A DNA stretch of 64,000 nt from Clostridium homopropionicum DSM 5847 (GCF_001263795.1 NZ_LHUR01000022.1:248001-312000); one strand, 5' to 3'. Numbered from the stretch's first letter, positions 52,074 through 61,131 are shown. Notes: generated by a model from the letters alone, not told the origin. Numbers and translations: made by a program.

Positions 52074-53729
52074 TTATGGTAATTCTATAGTTTTTATATC
52101 TTCTGTTAAATCTATAGTAATATTTTTTTTGTTTATTCTTTTAGTTTCTTTTTTCCCATTCACTTCTTGTGGCTTACTTAAAACTATTTGTTTTATAAGC
52201 CGCTGTTTAAGATAAGAAACTGGTTTTCTAATTCCTTCTATTGATATTAATTCATCCACAATATTTAAAAAGTCATTATAATTATAGCCTAACTCACTTA
52301 AAAATAATCTTAATTCATTTATTAATTCTTTCTTATTTCTACTGTTTTTACGTTCTTCACCTTTCAATATTTCCATAGCTTGTGACCTGCTCATAACCTC
52401 ATGTCTACAATTTTCAAATAGCTCTTCCATATCAGCTGGTGCAATTAAATCCTCATATTTCATAAGCTTATTTATATCATACTTAATAATTGCATCCGTC
52501 AATTCCTTTGATAAGGCAAACTTTTCATTTGCTACTTCTTTAATCAGCTTTGATGTAATTTTTTCTACCCCTCTTCTTATTGCCTCAAATTGTACAGTCA
52601 TAAAAAGTTTAACACTCAAGTCTACAATTCCAGCTGTTCTTTCATGAAATAATTTCTTAATTTCATCTGTAAGTTCTGTTTTATTCTTCACCCATTGATA
52701 CTCCCATAACTCACCTAAAAACATTTCAAATTCTGCGTCATCTTTCAAATATCTAAATTCCGTCATACCTATTCCCATTGATCGTCTTATATGTCTACCA
52801 TCTTTTGATAGATGCTTTATTGCCTTATATGTACCAATATACACTATTGGTAATTTAATTTCATTCATCATACTTACAAAAAAATTTAATGCAGCTTCAT
52901 CTTGGCGTTTAGAGCATTTTAAATGTTGAATTTCATCTATTATCAACATACCTAAACCGTGCTTCATACATAAATAAGATATAGCAATAATCATTCTATC
53001 AATACTGAATCTACTATTCCCATACTTTTGAAGATAATTTGTCTTAAGTACTTTATCAAATTCATAAAATATTTTCTGACATAACCCCTTGATATTACCA
53101 TCATATGTACAATCTACTTTTATCCAAGTAACTTGTGCAAAATAATATTTTTGTTCTTCATACTCAGTATGATGAATAACTTGAGGATAAAAAGAAAGAA
53201 TATCATTAACAGTAGTTGATTTTCCTGCCCCACTTACCCCTATTATAGAAAAGCCTAATGGAGCTGATGAAGCAAGCGTCATATTCAAAAATCCTTCTTT
53301 AAATTCTTTAATCTCATTTGCCGAATTATTCAAAATTAAATTTAGTTCTTTTAATGAATCTGTATAATCTGGTGAAAAAATTCGTTTATTTATATAGCCT
53401 CTTTTTAATGCAATAGATATTTTTAATCCAACCTCATAATACTTTGTAAATGGAAATCTATAATCGTTTAATCTATATATTGCTTCTAATCTTTCAATCT
53501 CCGTTTTATTTCTTTCCTCATCAATGTATGGAGGTATCTTCTCGACTCTTAGAAAAATACTCTCCATATCTAATGTAGGTGGCAATGCCTCTATTAATGG
53601 ATTACCTAAATAAGTAATCTCAGTAGGTTCTATATATCTGGCTTTAGTTGAATTAATTAATTGAATGCTATTTTCATCTATATCTTCATACTGACTTATT
53701 TTGAAATCTGTATAATATTTATTTCTCAT
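52074..53729 (-). CDS. tnsC: TnsC AAA+ transposition regulator
   Basis: AAA+ ATPase that bridges target-bound TniQ/TnsD and the TnsAB transposase. Walker A GVSGAGKST (164-172), Walker B LGMLIIDEIQHL (Asp265, Glu266), sensor-type LPIVYIGTYKAI. The N- and C-terminal extensions (TnsD- and TnsA/B-contact parts in Tn7) are present. 551 residues, against 555 in Tn7. It starts inside the end of tnsB (11-nt overlap) after GAGGAGAAAGAATA. Confidence 0.94.
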   Translation of the reverse strand: MRNKYYTDFKISQYEDIDENSIQLINSTKARYIEPTEITYLGNPLIEALPPTLDMESIFLRVEKIPPYIDEERNKTEIERLEAIYRLNDYRFPFTKYYEVGLKISIALKRGYINKRIFSPDYTDSLKELNLILNNSANEIKEFKEGFLNMTLASSAPLGFSIIGVSGAGKSTTVNDILSFYPQVIHHTEYEEQKYYFAQVTWIKVDCTYDGNIKGLCQKIFYEFDKVLKTNYLQKYGNSRFSIDRMIIAISYLCMKHGLGMLIIDEIQHLKCSKRQDEAALNFFVSMMNEIKLPIVYIGTYKAIKHLSKDGRHIRRSMGIGMTEFRYLKDDAEFEMFLGELWEYQWVKNKTELTDEIKKLFHERTAGIVDLSVKLFMTVQFEAIRRGVEKITSKLIKEVANEKFALSKELTDAIIKYDINKLMKYEDLIAPADMEELFENCRHEVMSRSQAMEILKGEERKNSRNKKELINELRLFLSELGYNYNDFLNIVDELISIEGIRKPVSYLKQRLIKQIVLSKPQEVNGKKETKRINKKNITIDLTEDIKTIELP

Positions 53730-55854
53730 TATTCTTTCTCCTCATTTTGATCTTACTAAGTGCTTCTAACTCTCTGATTGTATTTTTATTATCATCTTCA
53801 CTATAATTAGTAAATTCATTTTGTAGTATGTGATTTGTATATGAAAATTTATCCATCTTATTAATCTCATTATTGAATACTATCTCTAACCGCTTATTAT
53901 ACTTCATATCTTTTTTTGATACCTTTACTGATTGTAAATTTTTAGCACTACTTTTCATTATCTTTTCAATTTCAGAATACATGTCAACTTCATTTTGATT
54001 AATATAGTCTTGCATTCTTTTTTTCTCTACAATGCTATTAATTTGAAAATCTTTAACTTCATCTAAAGTTAAATTAGTATACATTTTGTATTCATTTTTT
54101 AACTCGCATCGAATATATCTATTGCTTAACTTATCATAGAAATAAATAAATGTCATATCTCTATCATCAAATACGATAGGAATAGTTTTATGCCCATTTA
54201 TTCTTGCTAACTCAAATAATCCTTTTTTTTCTATCACTTCTGTTGTATATAACATTTTTCTGTATTTTATACCTCTTTCTGTTATTGAAGCGGTATCATG
54301 TTTCATAAGCTTTAGCTTTAATAGATCATCATTTATTCTTTTTAGTTTTCCTGTTTTATTTAGCATTCCCCACTTCCAAAGTTCAATTGGAATAACTCTT
54401 ACACCATCTGCTATCATTTCCTTTGTAAGCTGATAATCATCAATCAATGAACTATTAATATTTTTAATAGCTATTAATACTATTTGAGTGTATTCATAGA
54501 TATCTAATTTAGCATCAAGCTTATAATCTCTTTCTCCACGTTCTTTATGATCTTTCTTAACAGCCCCTGGGAGTAATGCCTTAATTCTTGCATTTAAGCG
54601 ATGAAACATTTGCTCAACTATTGGCTTTCTATCTCCTCTACCAGTTGGGGTATTTTCTAAAGTAATATTTAAATTTGATACAATATGCTCACCAATAGGA
54701 CCTATTAATTCACCTCTATCCGCTAATATAATATTAGGTAACCCTTGTGATGGCCATTCATCGGAATTTATTTTTATTCCATACTTTTCACAAAACTTTA
54801 CTTTATTTTCAGTACAATTATATATTGTACTTGCTGATCCATTCCAAGATGCACATTCGAATGAAATATTCATACCTGTGATAAGTCTACTAAAAACATC
54901 AACAATTATGTATAATGTAGGTCTTCCTATAACTTTACTTTTGTCTATTCTACTTACTAAATATATATCACATATTGTTGAATCTATTTCATATCTTGAT
55001 CCTGGGCCTAAAACTTCTTGTAGCGTATTTGATGGTAATTGCCTATTTTTCAGCTGATATTTCCTATCACCCATTCGTTTCTTTTTATTAGTCCTAATAT
55101 CAGATTTATTCCTAACCCAATTATAAAATTGATTAAGATTTGGTATCTGATACCTACTTTTAACAACTAGTTGCCCATTACTTACTTCTGTAAAAAAATC
55201 TTTTATCATAAGTTTATATACTAATCTTAAAGACATTTCGTTAGGCTTCCTATAGTACTTATCTAATGTTTTTTGAAAAATATCTTTTATTTCTTCGGTT
55301 ATGGGAATTCCAATTTTTTTATTTAAAATCTTCTCCTCATAACTTGGCCTACCTGTTTTTTTACTGAAGTTTTTTTCTCTCCCTGGAGCTCCACAATTAT
55401 TATATTTTGGTATCAAAGAAAATTTAATTTTACCTCCCTGCCAATATAATCTTAAATACTTATAAATCACAGTTTTACTCAAATTAAATTTTGTAGAAGC
55501 AGCTTCAACTACTTTTCCCCTATACTTATGGTAAAAAATATATGGTTCAGGTGATTTTGAAATAGCATAATTGATAATTTCAAACTTTTTATCTATACTA
55601 TCTTTATACTTTTTTATATATTCATTATCTATATAAACTAATTCACTTATACTATCAGTAGATATTTCAACTGAATTATTCTCAATAGCATTAATTAACT
55701 GCTTTATCAACTTCTCTTTTATTATTGTTTTATTTGTATCTAATTGGATCGTAAAACAATATTCATACTTTTCATCAATCCATAAAATTCTTTCTCTAAT
55801 TATTTCATTTGAATCATTATAATTTAAAATGTCATTAACAAGTAACTGAATCAT
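53719..55854 (-). CDS. tnsB: TnsB DDE transposase
   Basis: Recognises the element ends and cuts and joins the 3' strands. RNase-H-like catalytic triad: Asp291 in YEIDSTICDI, Asp379 in ILADRGELIG and Glu414 in PIVEQMFHRLN, with the D-35-E spacing of DDE enzymes. Upstream are helical DNA-binding domains for the end repeats; downstream a beta-barrel and TnsC-contact tail. 711 residues, against 702 in Tn7. ATG 55854 follows GAGGGGAATAAAA and overlaps the tnsA end by 20 nt. Confidence 0.95.
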   Translation of the reverse strand: MIQLLVNDILNYNDSNEIIRERILWIDEKYEYCFTIQLDTNKTIIKEKLIKQLINAIENNSVEISTDSISELVYIDNEYIKKYKDSIDKKFEIINYAISKSPEPYIFYHKYRGKVVEAASTKFNLSKTVIYKYLRLYWQGGKIKFSLIPKYNNCGAPGREKNFSKKTGRPSYEEKILNKKIGIPITEEIKDIFQKTLDKYYRKPNEMSLRLVYKLMIKDFFTEVSNGQLVVKSRYQIPNLNQFYNWVRNKSDIRTNKKKRMGDRKYQLKNRQLPSNTLQEVLGPGSRYEIDSTICDIYLVSRIDKSKVIGRPTLYIIVDVFSRLITGMNISFECASWNGSASTIYNCTENKVKFCEKYGIKINSDEWPSQGLPNIILADRGELIGPIGEHIVSNLNITLENTPTGRGDRKPIVEQMFHRLNARIKALLPGAVKKDHKERGERDYKLDAKLDIYEYTQIVLIAIKNINSSLIDDYQLTKEMIADGVRVIPIELWKWGMLNKTGKLKRINDDLLKLKLMKHDTASITERGIKYRKMLYTTEVIEKKGLFELARINGHKTIPIVFDDRDMTFIYFYDKLSNRYIRCELKNEYKMYTNLTLDEVKDFQINSIVEKKRMQDYINQNEVDMYSEIEKIMKSSAKNLQSVKVSKKDMKYNKRLEIVFNNEINKMDKFSYTNHILQNEFTNYSEDDNKNTIRELEALSKIKMRRKNNEK

Positions 55855-56653
55855 TTTTATTCCCCTCATTAAAATATATTTCCATGTCGTTAAAATTTAA
55901 CTTTATATTTAGATTAACAATAATGACTTTCTTTAAGATAAGATACTTAAAGAAGTTTAGACCTTCACCACATTCCCAAAAGTTATTTTTTTCGAGATTA
56001 CGACAAGATTTTATAATGTCTTTATTATATTTTAATAACAAATTTTTCAAATCATATGTAATATAATCGATTTCATTTTGATTAAACTTAGAATTACTAA
56101 ACCAAAAATAATCGTTGTATAGTAAATATATGTTTTTAGCTTTTGTCTTATTTATTTGCTCTTCTGTTACTATTCCCCAATTCAAGCCCTTATTCTTAAA
56201 ATATTCCTTTTCTATAGATAACTTTTCTAAAACTCTTTGATTTTTTAAATCTTTTTTACTCTTTACTGTTCTTACTATATCCTTTAATCCATCGTTGCTC
56301 TTTATTGTAATTATAAAATCTGTAGTCATTATAACTTCATTACCACTTTTTTTATTATGCGGTGGATGCTTAATACCAAGATCTTTGGCAATTCTTACAG
56401 TATCAATTAAGTTCATAGGAAATTGTTCTCTTATATCAATTACATTTTCATTCCACTGAAGTAATAAAAAATAGTACAATTCTAAATCTGACATAAAGTA
56501 ATATATTCTATTAACTTTCCATCCCCTAATTCTGTGTGTTCTCCCCAATGATCCGAATTCATGCGGTTTTAACCAAGGAGTATAATTACCCCCCCTGCCT
56601 GTTCCAATTTTCTCTTTTAACTTAGCATTATCACTTTTTCTTCTAGCCATCAT
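55835..56653 (-). CDS. tnsA: TnsA endonuclease subunit
   Basis: Restriction-like endonuclease that cuts the 5' strands, giving cut-and-paste transposition. Catalytic residues: Glu58 in SDLELYYFLLL, Asp112 in MTTDFIIT and Lys131 in VRTVKSKKD (numbered from ATG 56653), corresponding to Glu63/Asp114/Lys132 of Tn7 TnsA. The N-terminal segment TPWLKPHEFGSLGRTHRIRG is typical. 272 residues against 273 in Tn7. Two adjacent ATGs (56653 and 56650) follow AGGTGAAT; either may be used. Confidence 0.93.
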   Translation of the reverse strand: MMARRKSDNAKLKEKIGTGRGGNYTPWLKPHEFGSLGRTHRIRGWKVNRIYYFMSDLELYYFLLLQWNENVIDIREQFPMNLIDTVRIAKDLGIKHPPHNKKSGNEVIMTTDFIITIKSNDGLKDIVRTVKSKKDLKNQRVLEKLSIEKEYFKNKGLNWGIVTEEQINKTKAKNIYLLYNDYFWFSNSKFNQNEIDYITYDLKNLLLKYNKDIIKSCRNLEKNNFWECGEGLNFFKYLILKKVIIVNLNIKLNFNDMEIYFNEGNKNDSVTC

Positions 56654-56681
56654 ATTCACCTATCCTAAGAGTATTAATTAA

Positions 56682-57722
56682 TCAACTATCTATTTCCAAT
56701 AAATGTTCATATACTTCCTCTGCTGCCTCACTAAAATAAAATCCACAATTAATATATTTATAACTCTTCTTATTAAACAAATTCTTTAATCTATGCAACT
56801 TGTCGTATGTGGATTGTTTTCTAGAATAATTTATAAATTCTTTTATATCACAATCAAATAGCATTCTAATAATTAAAATGATTTGAATAGGAGAGTAGTA
56901 GTATGGGCTCCAACCTGGTTTTAATATTAATCTTCTAAAATTGAATATATCTTCTCTAAAATAAAATAAACTATTATCTAATTGTTTTAAATAAAAGTAA
57001 TCATGATATTCATAAAAGTCACTATAAAATTTTGATTTGATAGCCATATTATTAATATAGCCCTTTTCATACATAATAATCCAAATGCTCATCATAATAT
57101 AATCAATATTAAAACTATTCAATATACCATTAGAAATATCATAAATATCTTGACTTAATAATCTTAATTTATCAGTATAGATTTCATCTGGCCTAATCGG
57201 GTCTTTTAAATCCATCTTTAGATAATCACTAGTCCCATAGTGAAAATTATTTGCCATTTTGAGTTTGCTATTATGCTTTATACAAAAAAAATTTCCTGGA
57301 ATCTGATGTGCACGATGAATGTATGCTCCTCCAAATGTATTAATTTCTTCATTAATACAATCAATACATACCTTTGGATTTTCTAAAATAAAATATGATT
57401 GATAATATTCCTTTACACTATTAAGATAAATTAAATAATTCATTTTATCATGCTTATCCATATATTCTGGTGAATCACAAAATGGAGTAATATAAGGAAA
57501 TAGTGTGTTTTTATTTATTATGTCCATAAAATTAAGTTTTAAGTAGTTTTGAACATATAGACAAATATCTAATATGTCATGAGCTTTTAATTTTCTTATA
57601 TCTCTAATACCAAACTCTTTGTTTCTATTTGGACAAAATATCGAAGAATCATTATATTGGAAAACTTTAAATAACCAACTTTCAAAAAGTTCATCATGAC
57701 GTAGTGGCGGTAATATATGCAT
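56682..57722 (-). CDS. tniQ: Short TniQ-family protein (second target selector)
   Basis: 346 residues. TniQ start PLRHDELFESWLFKVFQYND, then NTLFPYITPFC and the zinc-finger CIDCINEEINTFGGAYIHRAH followed by FFCIKHN. It lacks the long C-terminal DNA-binding region of the 628-residue TnsD. It is first in the operon, next to the right end, 22 nt before tnsA, after GGGGGAGGCTAAAAA-ATG. Having a short TniQ beside a full TnsD suggests a second targeting route (plasmid, replication or another att site). Its partner and target are unknown. Confidence 0.88.
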   Translation of the reverse strand: MHILPPLRHDELFESWLFKVFQYNDSSIFCPNRNKEFGIRDIRKLKAHDILDICLYVQNYLKLNFMDIINKNTLFPYITPFCDSPEYMDKHDKMNYLIYLNSVKEYYQSYFILENPKVCIDCINEEINTFGGAYIHRAHQIPGNFFCIKHNSKLKMANNFHYGTSDYLKMDLKDPIRPDEIYTDKLRLLSQDIYDISNGILNSFNIDYIMMSIWIIMYEKGYINNMAIKSKFYSDFYEYHDYFYLKQLDNSLFYFREDIFNFRRLILKPGWSPYYYSPIQIILIIRMLFDCDIKEFINYSRKQSTYDKLHRLKNLFNKKSYKYINCGFYFSEAAEEVYEHLLEIDS

Positions 57723-57820
57723 TTTTTAGCCTCCCCCAAAATTACATTTTTGCAATTATGTTTAATACCATACTATATAATCACATAAATTTGCCTAAAC
57801 GACATATTTGACATAAAATG

Positions 57821-57849
57821 AAAATAGAGGTTATTTTAACCTCTATTTT
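57821..57849. terminator. Hairpin just inside the right end
   Basis: Perfect 13-bp stem AAAATAGAGGTTA / TAACCTCTATTTT with a 3-nt loop. It lies between glmS and the tns operon, both read on the minus strand, and so probably ends glmS transcripts and shields the tns genes. Bases 57723-57820 hold the tns promoter region (TATAGT at about 57766-57771). Confidence 0.75.
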
Positions 57850-57864
57850 ATATATAATTATTTG

Positions 57865-57929
57865 TTTAACAACTTTATTTAATTTTAACGACTTTTTTTT
57901 ACTTTTAACAACTTTGTTTAAGATTAACA
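57865..57929 (-). repeat. Right end of the Tn7-like element with three clustered TnsB-type sites
   Basis: Terminus TGTTAATC (minus strand) starts at 57929. Sites AGTTGTTAAA at 57913-57904, AGTCGTTAAA at 57893-57884 and AGTTGTTAAA at 57874-57865 are 19-20 bp apart, the closely packed arrangement of Tn7R. Confidence 0.92.
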
Positions 57930-57934
57930 ACAAA
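57930..57934. repeat. Right target-site duplication ACAAA
   Basis: Matches 44803-44807. It lies 20 nt beyond the last base of the glmS stop codon (57955), the classical attTn7 distance. Confidence 0.9.
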
Positions 57935-57954
57935 TATTTATATTTATTTCATTA

Positions 57955-59781
57955 TTATTCAACCGTTACAGACTTTGCCAAATTTCTAGGCTTATCCACG
58001 TCGCAGCCTTTCTCAATAGAAATATAGTAAGATAGAAGCTGTAATGGAATAACTGAAAGTATTGGTGCTACTATTGGCATAACTCTTGGAATATATATAG
58101 CATCATCAACACTCTTTTCTATTACATCATGTCCTTCCATAGCTACTGCTATTACTTTTGCTCCTCTTGTTATAACTTCCTTAATGTTACTCAACATCTT
58201 TTCGAATAAGTATTCTTGTGTTGCAAGAGCAATTACTGTAGTATCATCTTCAATTAGAGCTATCGGTCCATGCTTTAATTCTCCTGCAGCATAAGCTTCT
58301 GAGTGGATATAGGATATTTCTTTAAGCTTTAGAGATCCTTCCATTGCTACTGCATAGTCAAGTCCTCTTCCTAAGAAGTACATATCTTTATCCATGTATA
58401 TTTTTTTAGCGAAGGCCTTAACCTTTTCCTTTTGGTTTAGAACCTCAGCTGCTTTTTCTGATAGGTTTAAAAGCTCAGATTTTATCTTATCAATTTCCGT
58501 AGATCTTATGCTTTCCTTGTTTTCTGCAAAATATAGAGCAATAATATACATTGCAATAAGCTGAGTTACATAAGCTTTAGTAGATGCTACTGCAATTTCT
58601 GGTCCTGCCCAAGTATATAAAACATCATCTGCCTCTCTTGCAACGGAGCTTCCAACTACGTTTGTTATAGCTATTACTCTAGCATTTTCAGATTTAGCAA
58701 GTCTTAAGGCAGCCAAAGTATCTGCTGTCTCTCCTGATTGGCTGATAACTATCATTAAAGTTCTTTCGTTGATAAGCGGTTCTCTGTATCTAAATTCAGA
58801 TGCAACCTCTATCTCTACTGGAATTTTTGCAAGTTTTTCTATAGCATACTTGCCCACAACTCCTGCATGATAAGCAGTACCGCAAGCAACTATATATATT
58901 TTATCTATTTCAGCTATTTGTTCCTTTGTAATCTTTATGCTATCTAAGTTAATCTTTTGTCCTTTAACTACTCTTGAAGTTAAAGTATCCTTTATAGCCT
59001 TAGGCTGCTCATGAATTTCCTTTAGCATAAAATGATCATATCCGCCCTTTTCAGCTGCATCAGCGTTCCAGGTTACATGATATATTTCCTTCTTAACTTC
59101 ATTTTTATTAAAATCAAATATCTTAACATTTCCATCTTCCATTAAAACAAATTCATTGTCTTCAAGAAGATATACGTTTCTTGTATGATTTAAAACAGCT
59201 GGAATATCAGAAGCTATAAAGCTTTCTCCTTCCCCTACACCAACTATTAGAGGGCTGTCCTTTCTAACTGCAACAATCTTATTAGGCTCCTCTTTGCAAA
59301 CTACTCCTAGTGCATAGCTGCCTTCCATCTTTTTAACTGCCTTCATAAAAGCATCAAGAAGATCTCCCTCATAATAATAATCTATTAAGTGAGGAATAAC
59401 CTCAGTATCTGTTTCTGATTTAAATTTATATCCTTCAGATTGTAACCATTCCTTCAATACCATGTAGTTTTCAATAATTCCATTGTGAACTACAGCTATT
59501 GTTTGATTTTCATTTGTATGAGGATGAGAATTTAAATCTGATGGTACTCCATGAGTTGCCCATCTTGTATGCCCAATTCCCACATTTCCAACTAATTTAT
59601 TACTATCAATCTTTTCCTCAAGATTTGCAAGTCTTCCTTTGTATTTTTCAACAACTACAGAACCATCTACAATAACTGCAACTCCTGCTGAATCGTAACC
59701 CCTATATTCTAGCTTTGATAATCCTTCTATCAAAATATCAGTTGCGCTCTTTTTGCCTAAATATCCTACTATTCCACACAT
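57955..59781 (-). CDS. glmS: Glucosamine-6-phosphate synthase (glutamine:fructose-6-phosphate aminotransferase)
   Basis: Makes glucosamine-6-P, the first step to UDP-GlcNAc. N-terminal glutaminase domain with catalytic Cys2 (MCGIVGYLG), GIGHTRWATHG and NGIIEN. Two SIS domains follow (about 285-600), with SQSGETADTLAAL and EGSLKLKEISYIHSEAYAAGELKHGPIAL. The C-terminus KPRNLAKSVTVE is the conserved stretch that TnsD recognises in Tn7 relatives. 608 residues, complete. Upstream lie a glmS ribozyme and a strong promoter. The next step, GlmM, is encoded at 61271-62617. Confidence 0.98.
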   Translation of the reverse strand: MCGIVGYLGKKSATDILIEGLSKLEYRGYDSAGVAVIVDGSVVVEKYKGRLANLEEKIDSNKLVGNVGIGHTRWATHGVPSDLNSHPHTNENQTIAVVHNGIIENYMVLKEWLQSEGYKFKSETDTEVIPHLIDYYYEGDLLDAFMKAVKKMEGSYALGVVCKEEPNKIVAVRKDSPLIVGVGEGESFIASDIPAVLNHTRNVYLLEDNEFVLMEDGNVKIFDFNKNEVKKEIYHVTWNADAAEKGGYDHFMLKEIHEQPKAIKDTLTSRVVKGQKINLDSIKITKEQIAEIDKIYIVACGTAYHAGVVGKYAIEKLAKIPVEIEVASEFRYREPLINERTLMIVISQSGETADTLAALRLAKSENARVIAITNVVGSSVAREADDVLYTWAGPEIAVASTKAYVTQLIAMYIIALYFAENKESIRSTEIDKIKSELLNLSEKAAEVLNQKEKVKAFAKKIYMDKDMYFLGRGLDYAVAMEGSLKLKEISYIHSEAYAAGELKHGPIALIEDDTTVIALATQEYLFEKMLSNIKEVITRGAKVIAVAMEGHDVIEKSVDDAIYIPRVMPIVAPILSVIPLQLLSYYISIEKGCDVDKPRNLAKSVTVE

Positions 59782-59852
59782 ATTCTATTCTCCCTTTTGA
59801 TAATTTTTATTTTTTGTACATATAATTATGCTATTTAAGGGAAGCTTGTATT

Positions 59853-60129
59853 GTGAGTGCCTGACTGAATTTGTACTGAAAATTACTTTTCAGTTTTGCC
59901 AGTCTTTATCGGTAGCACTATACCGTGGGGCATCCGCCGAATTTTCGATACTCCCCACCCTCGTCAGCTAAGCGAGAATCCAAATCTTAAGTAGATTGCC
60001 CAAATCTATGATTTGGTGCAAGTCACTTACACAGAGTGCTAATTTGGCTTATTCGAGCTTACTCAGACCTTAGTTTGAGTTTCCTATAAGACAATCTTTG
60101 ATTCAGGCTCCCTGCTTAGCTCTGGCGCT
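59853..60129 (-). ncRNA. glmS ribozyme (GlcN6P-activated self-cleaving riboswitch)
   Basis: In the glmS leader, minus strand. The cleavage site A|GCGCC is at 60129/60128. Core segments GCTGACGAGGGTGGGGAG, TATCGAAAATTCGGCGG, ATGCCCCACGG and AGACTGGCAAAACTG match the known glmS ribozyme, ending near CAGTCAGGCAC (about 59855). P1 arms GAGCTAAGC and GCTTAGCTGACG enclose about 135 nt instead of a short loop. Self-cleavage on GlcN6P lowers glmS expression. Confidence 0.92.
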
Positions 60130-60193
60130 TTAATATATTTTTTCCTTTCTACCCTCCTTTTTCATGTATTATTTTTTCACAAGCTTCTAGTAC

Positions 60194-60222
60194 ATTATAT
60201 TTGACATTATATTATACGTCAA
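60194..60222 (-). promoter_or_regulatory. glmS promoter
   Basis: -35 TTGACG (60222-60217), 17-bp spacer, -10 TATAAT (60199-60194), minus strand, about 60 nt upstream of the ribozyme cleavage site. Confidence 0.85.
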
Positions 60223-60297
60223 TAAATTTAATGTTGATTCATATTTAATTCATTTTTAGTTCATTAATTAGTCAAATATAACTATTTATATAAAAAA

Positions 60298-60325
60298 GAC
60301 ACAGGTATTTTCAAACACCTATGTC
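60298..60325 (-). terminator. Terminator of the toxin-antitoxin operon
   Basis: GACATAGGT / ACCTGTGTC stem (one G-U pair) on the minus strand followed by TTTTTT, 15 nt past the toxin-frame stop. Confidence 0.8.
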
Positions 60326-60339
60326 CAAGTAATTACATT

Positions 60340-60737
60340 CTAATGTTTTCTTTTCCAAATTTTAGACAATTCCATTGATTCTAATAATTTATCTTTATGC
60401 AACCTTTTCAACTTGTCATTTCTATTATGTGCAATTTTAAATACCAAGCCATCACTTCTTCTTTCAATCGCAAGTATATACACAATCTTAAGAATATCTA
60501 CTCTTTCATCTGTAATTTTAAAAATAATTCTTATACCTGCATCTCTTAATTTTTTTCTTTACACCCTCCTAATTTAGTATCCTTATTATTTCTCAATATT
60601 TTTCCTGTCTCATTTGCTCTTAGCTCTAGCTCATCTATTGCTTTATTAACAATATTAAGAACAGAACCGTCCAATTTTTCATATTCTTTTACTGCATCTG
60701 GATGTAATCGCACTTCAAATTTTCTTTGCTCTCTCAT
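60340..60737 (-). pseudogene. RelE/ParE-type toxin with a frameshift
   Basis: The first frame (60737-60546) encodes FEVRLHPDAVKEYEKLDGSVLN and stops after TKLGGCKEKN at a run of seven A. In another frame the protein continues KLRDAGIRIIFKITDERVDI, then IERRSDGLVFKIAHNR, down to a TAG at 60340, completing a RelE/ParE (HigB-like) toxin of about 130 residues. One base too many (or two too few) lies near 60555. Either the toxin is dead or the tract is a base-calling error. The antitoxin gene is intact 6 nt upstream. Confidence 0.75.
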
Positions 60738-60743
60738 CGTTAA

Positions 60744-61040
60744 TTACCTTGTACGACGAACATCTCTCCAAGAAGCTGCCGAAGATGAATTGTCTTCAAG
60801 ATCACTTATTCTCTTAGATAATATTCTCTCTTCCTCTTTCTCTTCTAATTCAATAAGCCTTCCATACATCTTTTCAAAATATTCATATCCAAGTAAAACA
60901 GAATCAATACTTCCATTATCAGTTATATATAATGGAGCATCTTTAGCTTTTTTTCTAATTTGCCCAAATCTTTTTGAGGCTTCAGAAGATTTTACTATTT
61001 GCTCTTTAGTAATACTTGGCTTCGCCATTGTAACACCCAC
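60744..61040 (-). CDS. Phd/YefM-like antitoxin
   Basis: 98 residues starting at GTG 61040, which has AGGAGG 9 nt upstream; ATG 61028 is an alternative. MAKPSITKEQIVKSSEASKR, then FGQIRKKAKDAPLYITDNGS, is the Phd/YefM DNA-binding half; the C-terminal part is a charged helix (ELEEKEEERILSKRISD) that would wrap the toxin. Operator dyad at 61104-61131 for autorepression. Confidence 0.85.
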   Translation of the reverse strand: MGVTMAKPSITKEQIVKSSEASKRFGQIRKKAKDAPLYITDNGSIDSVLLGYEYFEKMYGRLIELEEKEEERILSKRISDLEDNSSSAASWRDVRRTR

Positions 61041-61103
61041 TTTCGAATTCCTCCTTCTTATTATATTCATATCTATATTATAAATACACTAAATCTTACT
61101 GAT

Positions 61104-61131
61104 TATATTACGCAATATATTCCGTAATATA
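61104..61131. promoter_or_regulatory. Toxin-antitoxin operator dyad
   Basis: TATATTACG (61104-61112) and CGTAATATA (61123-61131), perfect 9-bp arms with a 10-bp centre, 64 bp upstream of the antitoxin start, the usual place for antitoxin binding. Confidence 0.7.

Larger units (their letters stand above)
44808..57929. mobile_element. Complete Tn7-like transposon (13,122 bp) inserted downstream of glmS
   Basis: Both ends begin TGTT and have the first TnsB-type repeat AGTTGTTAAA exactly 16 nt in. They are flanked by ACAAA duplications. The insertion lies 20-25 nt beyond the glmS stop codon with the tns side next to glmS, the Tn7 orientation and position. Contents: tniQ-tnsA-tnsB-tnsC-tnsD on the minus strand and one large plus-strand cargo gene. 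No TnsE, Cas genes or CRISPR repeats were found. All transposition genes are intact, so the element may be mobile. Confidence 0.95.

Noticed and set aside
44808-57929. Possible CRISPR-associated transposon
   Set aside because: I read the element ends and cargo for Cas12k or Cascade genes and for spaced repeats and found none. The TniQ duplication alone does not imply RNA guidance.
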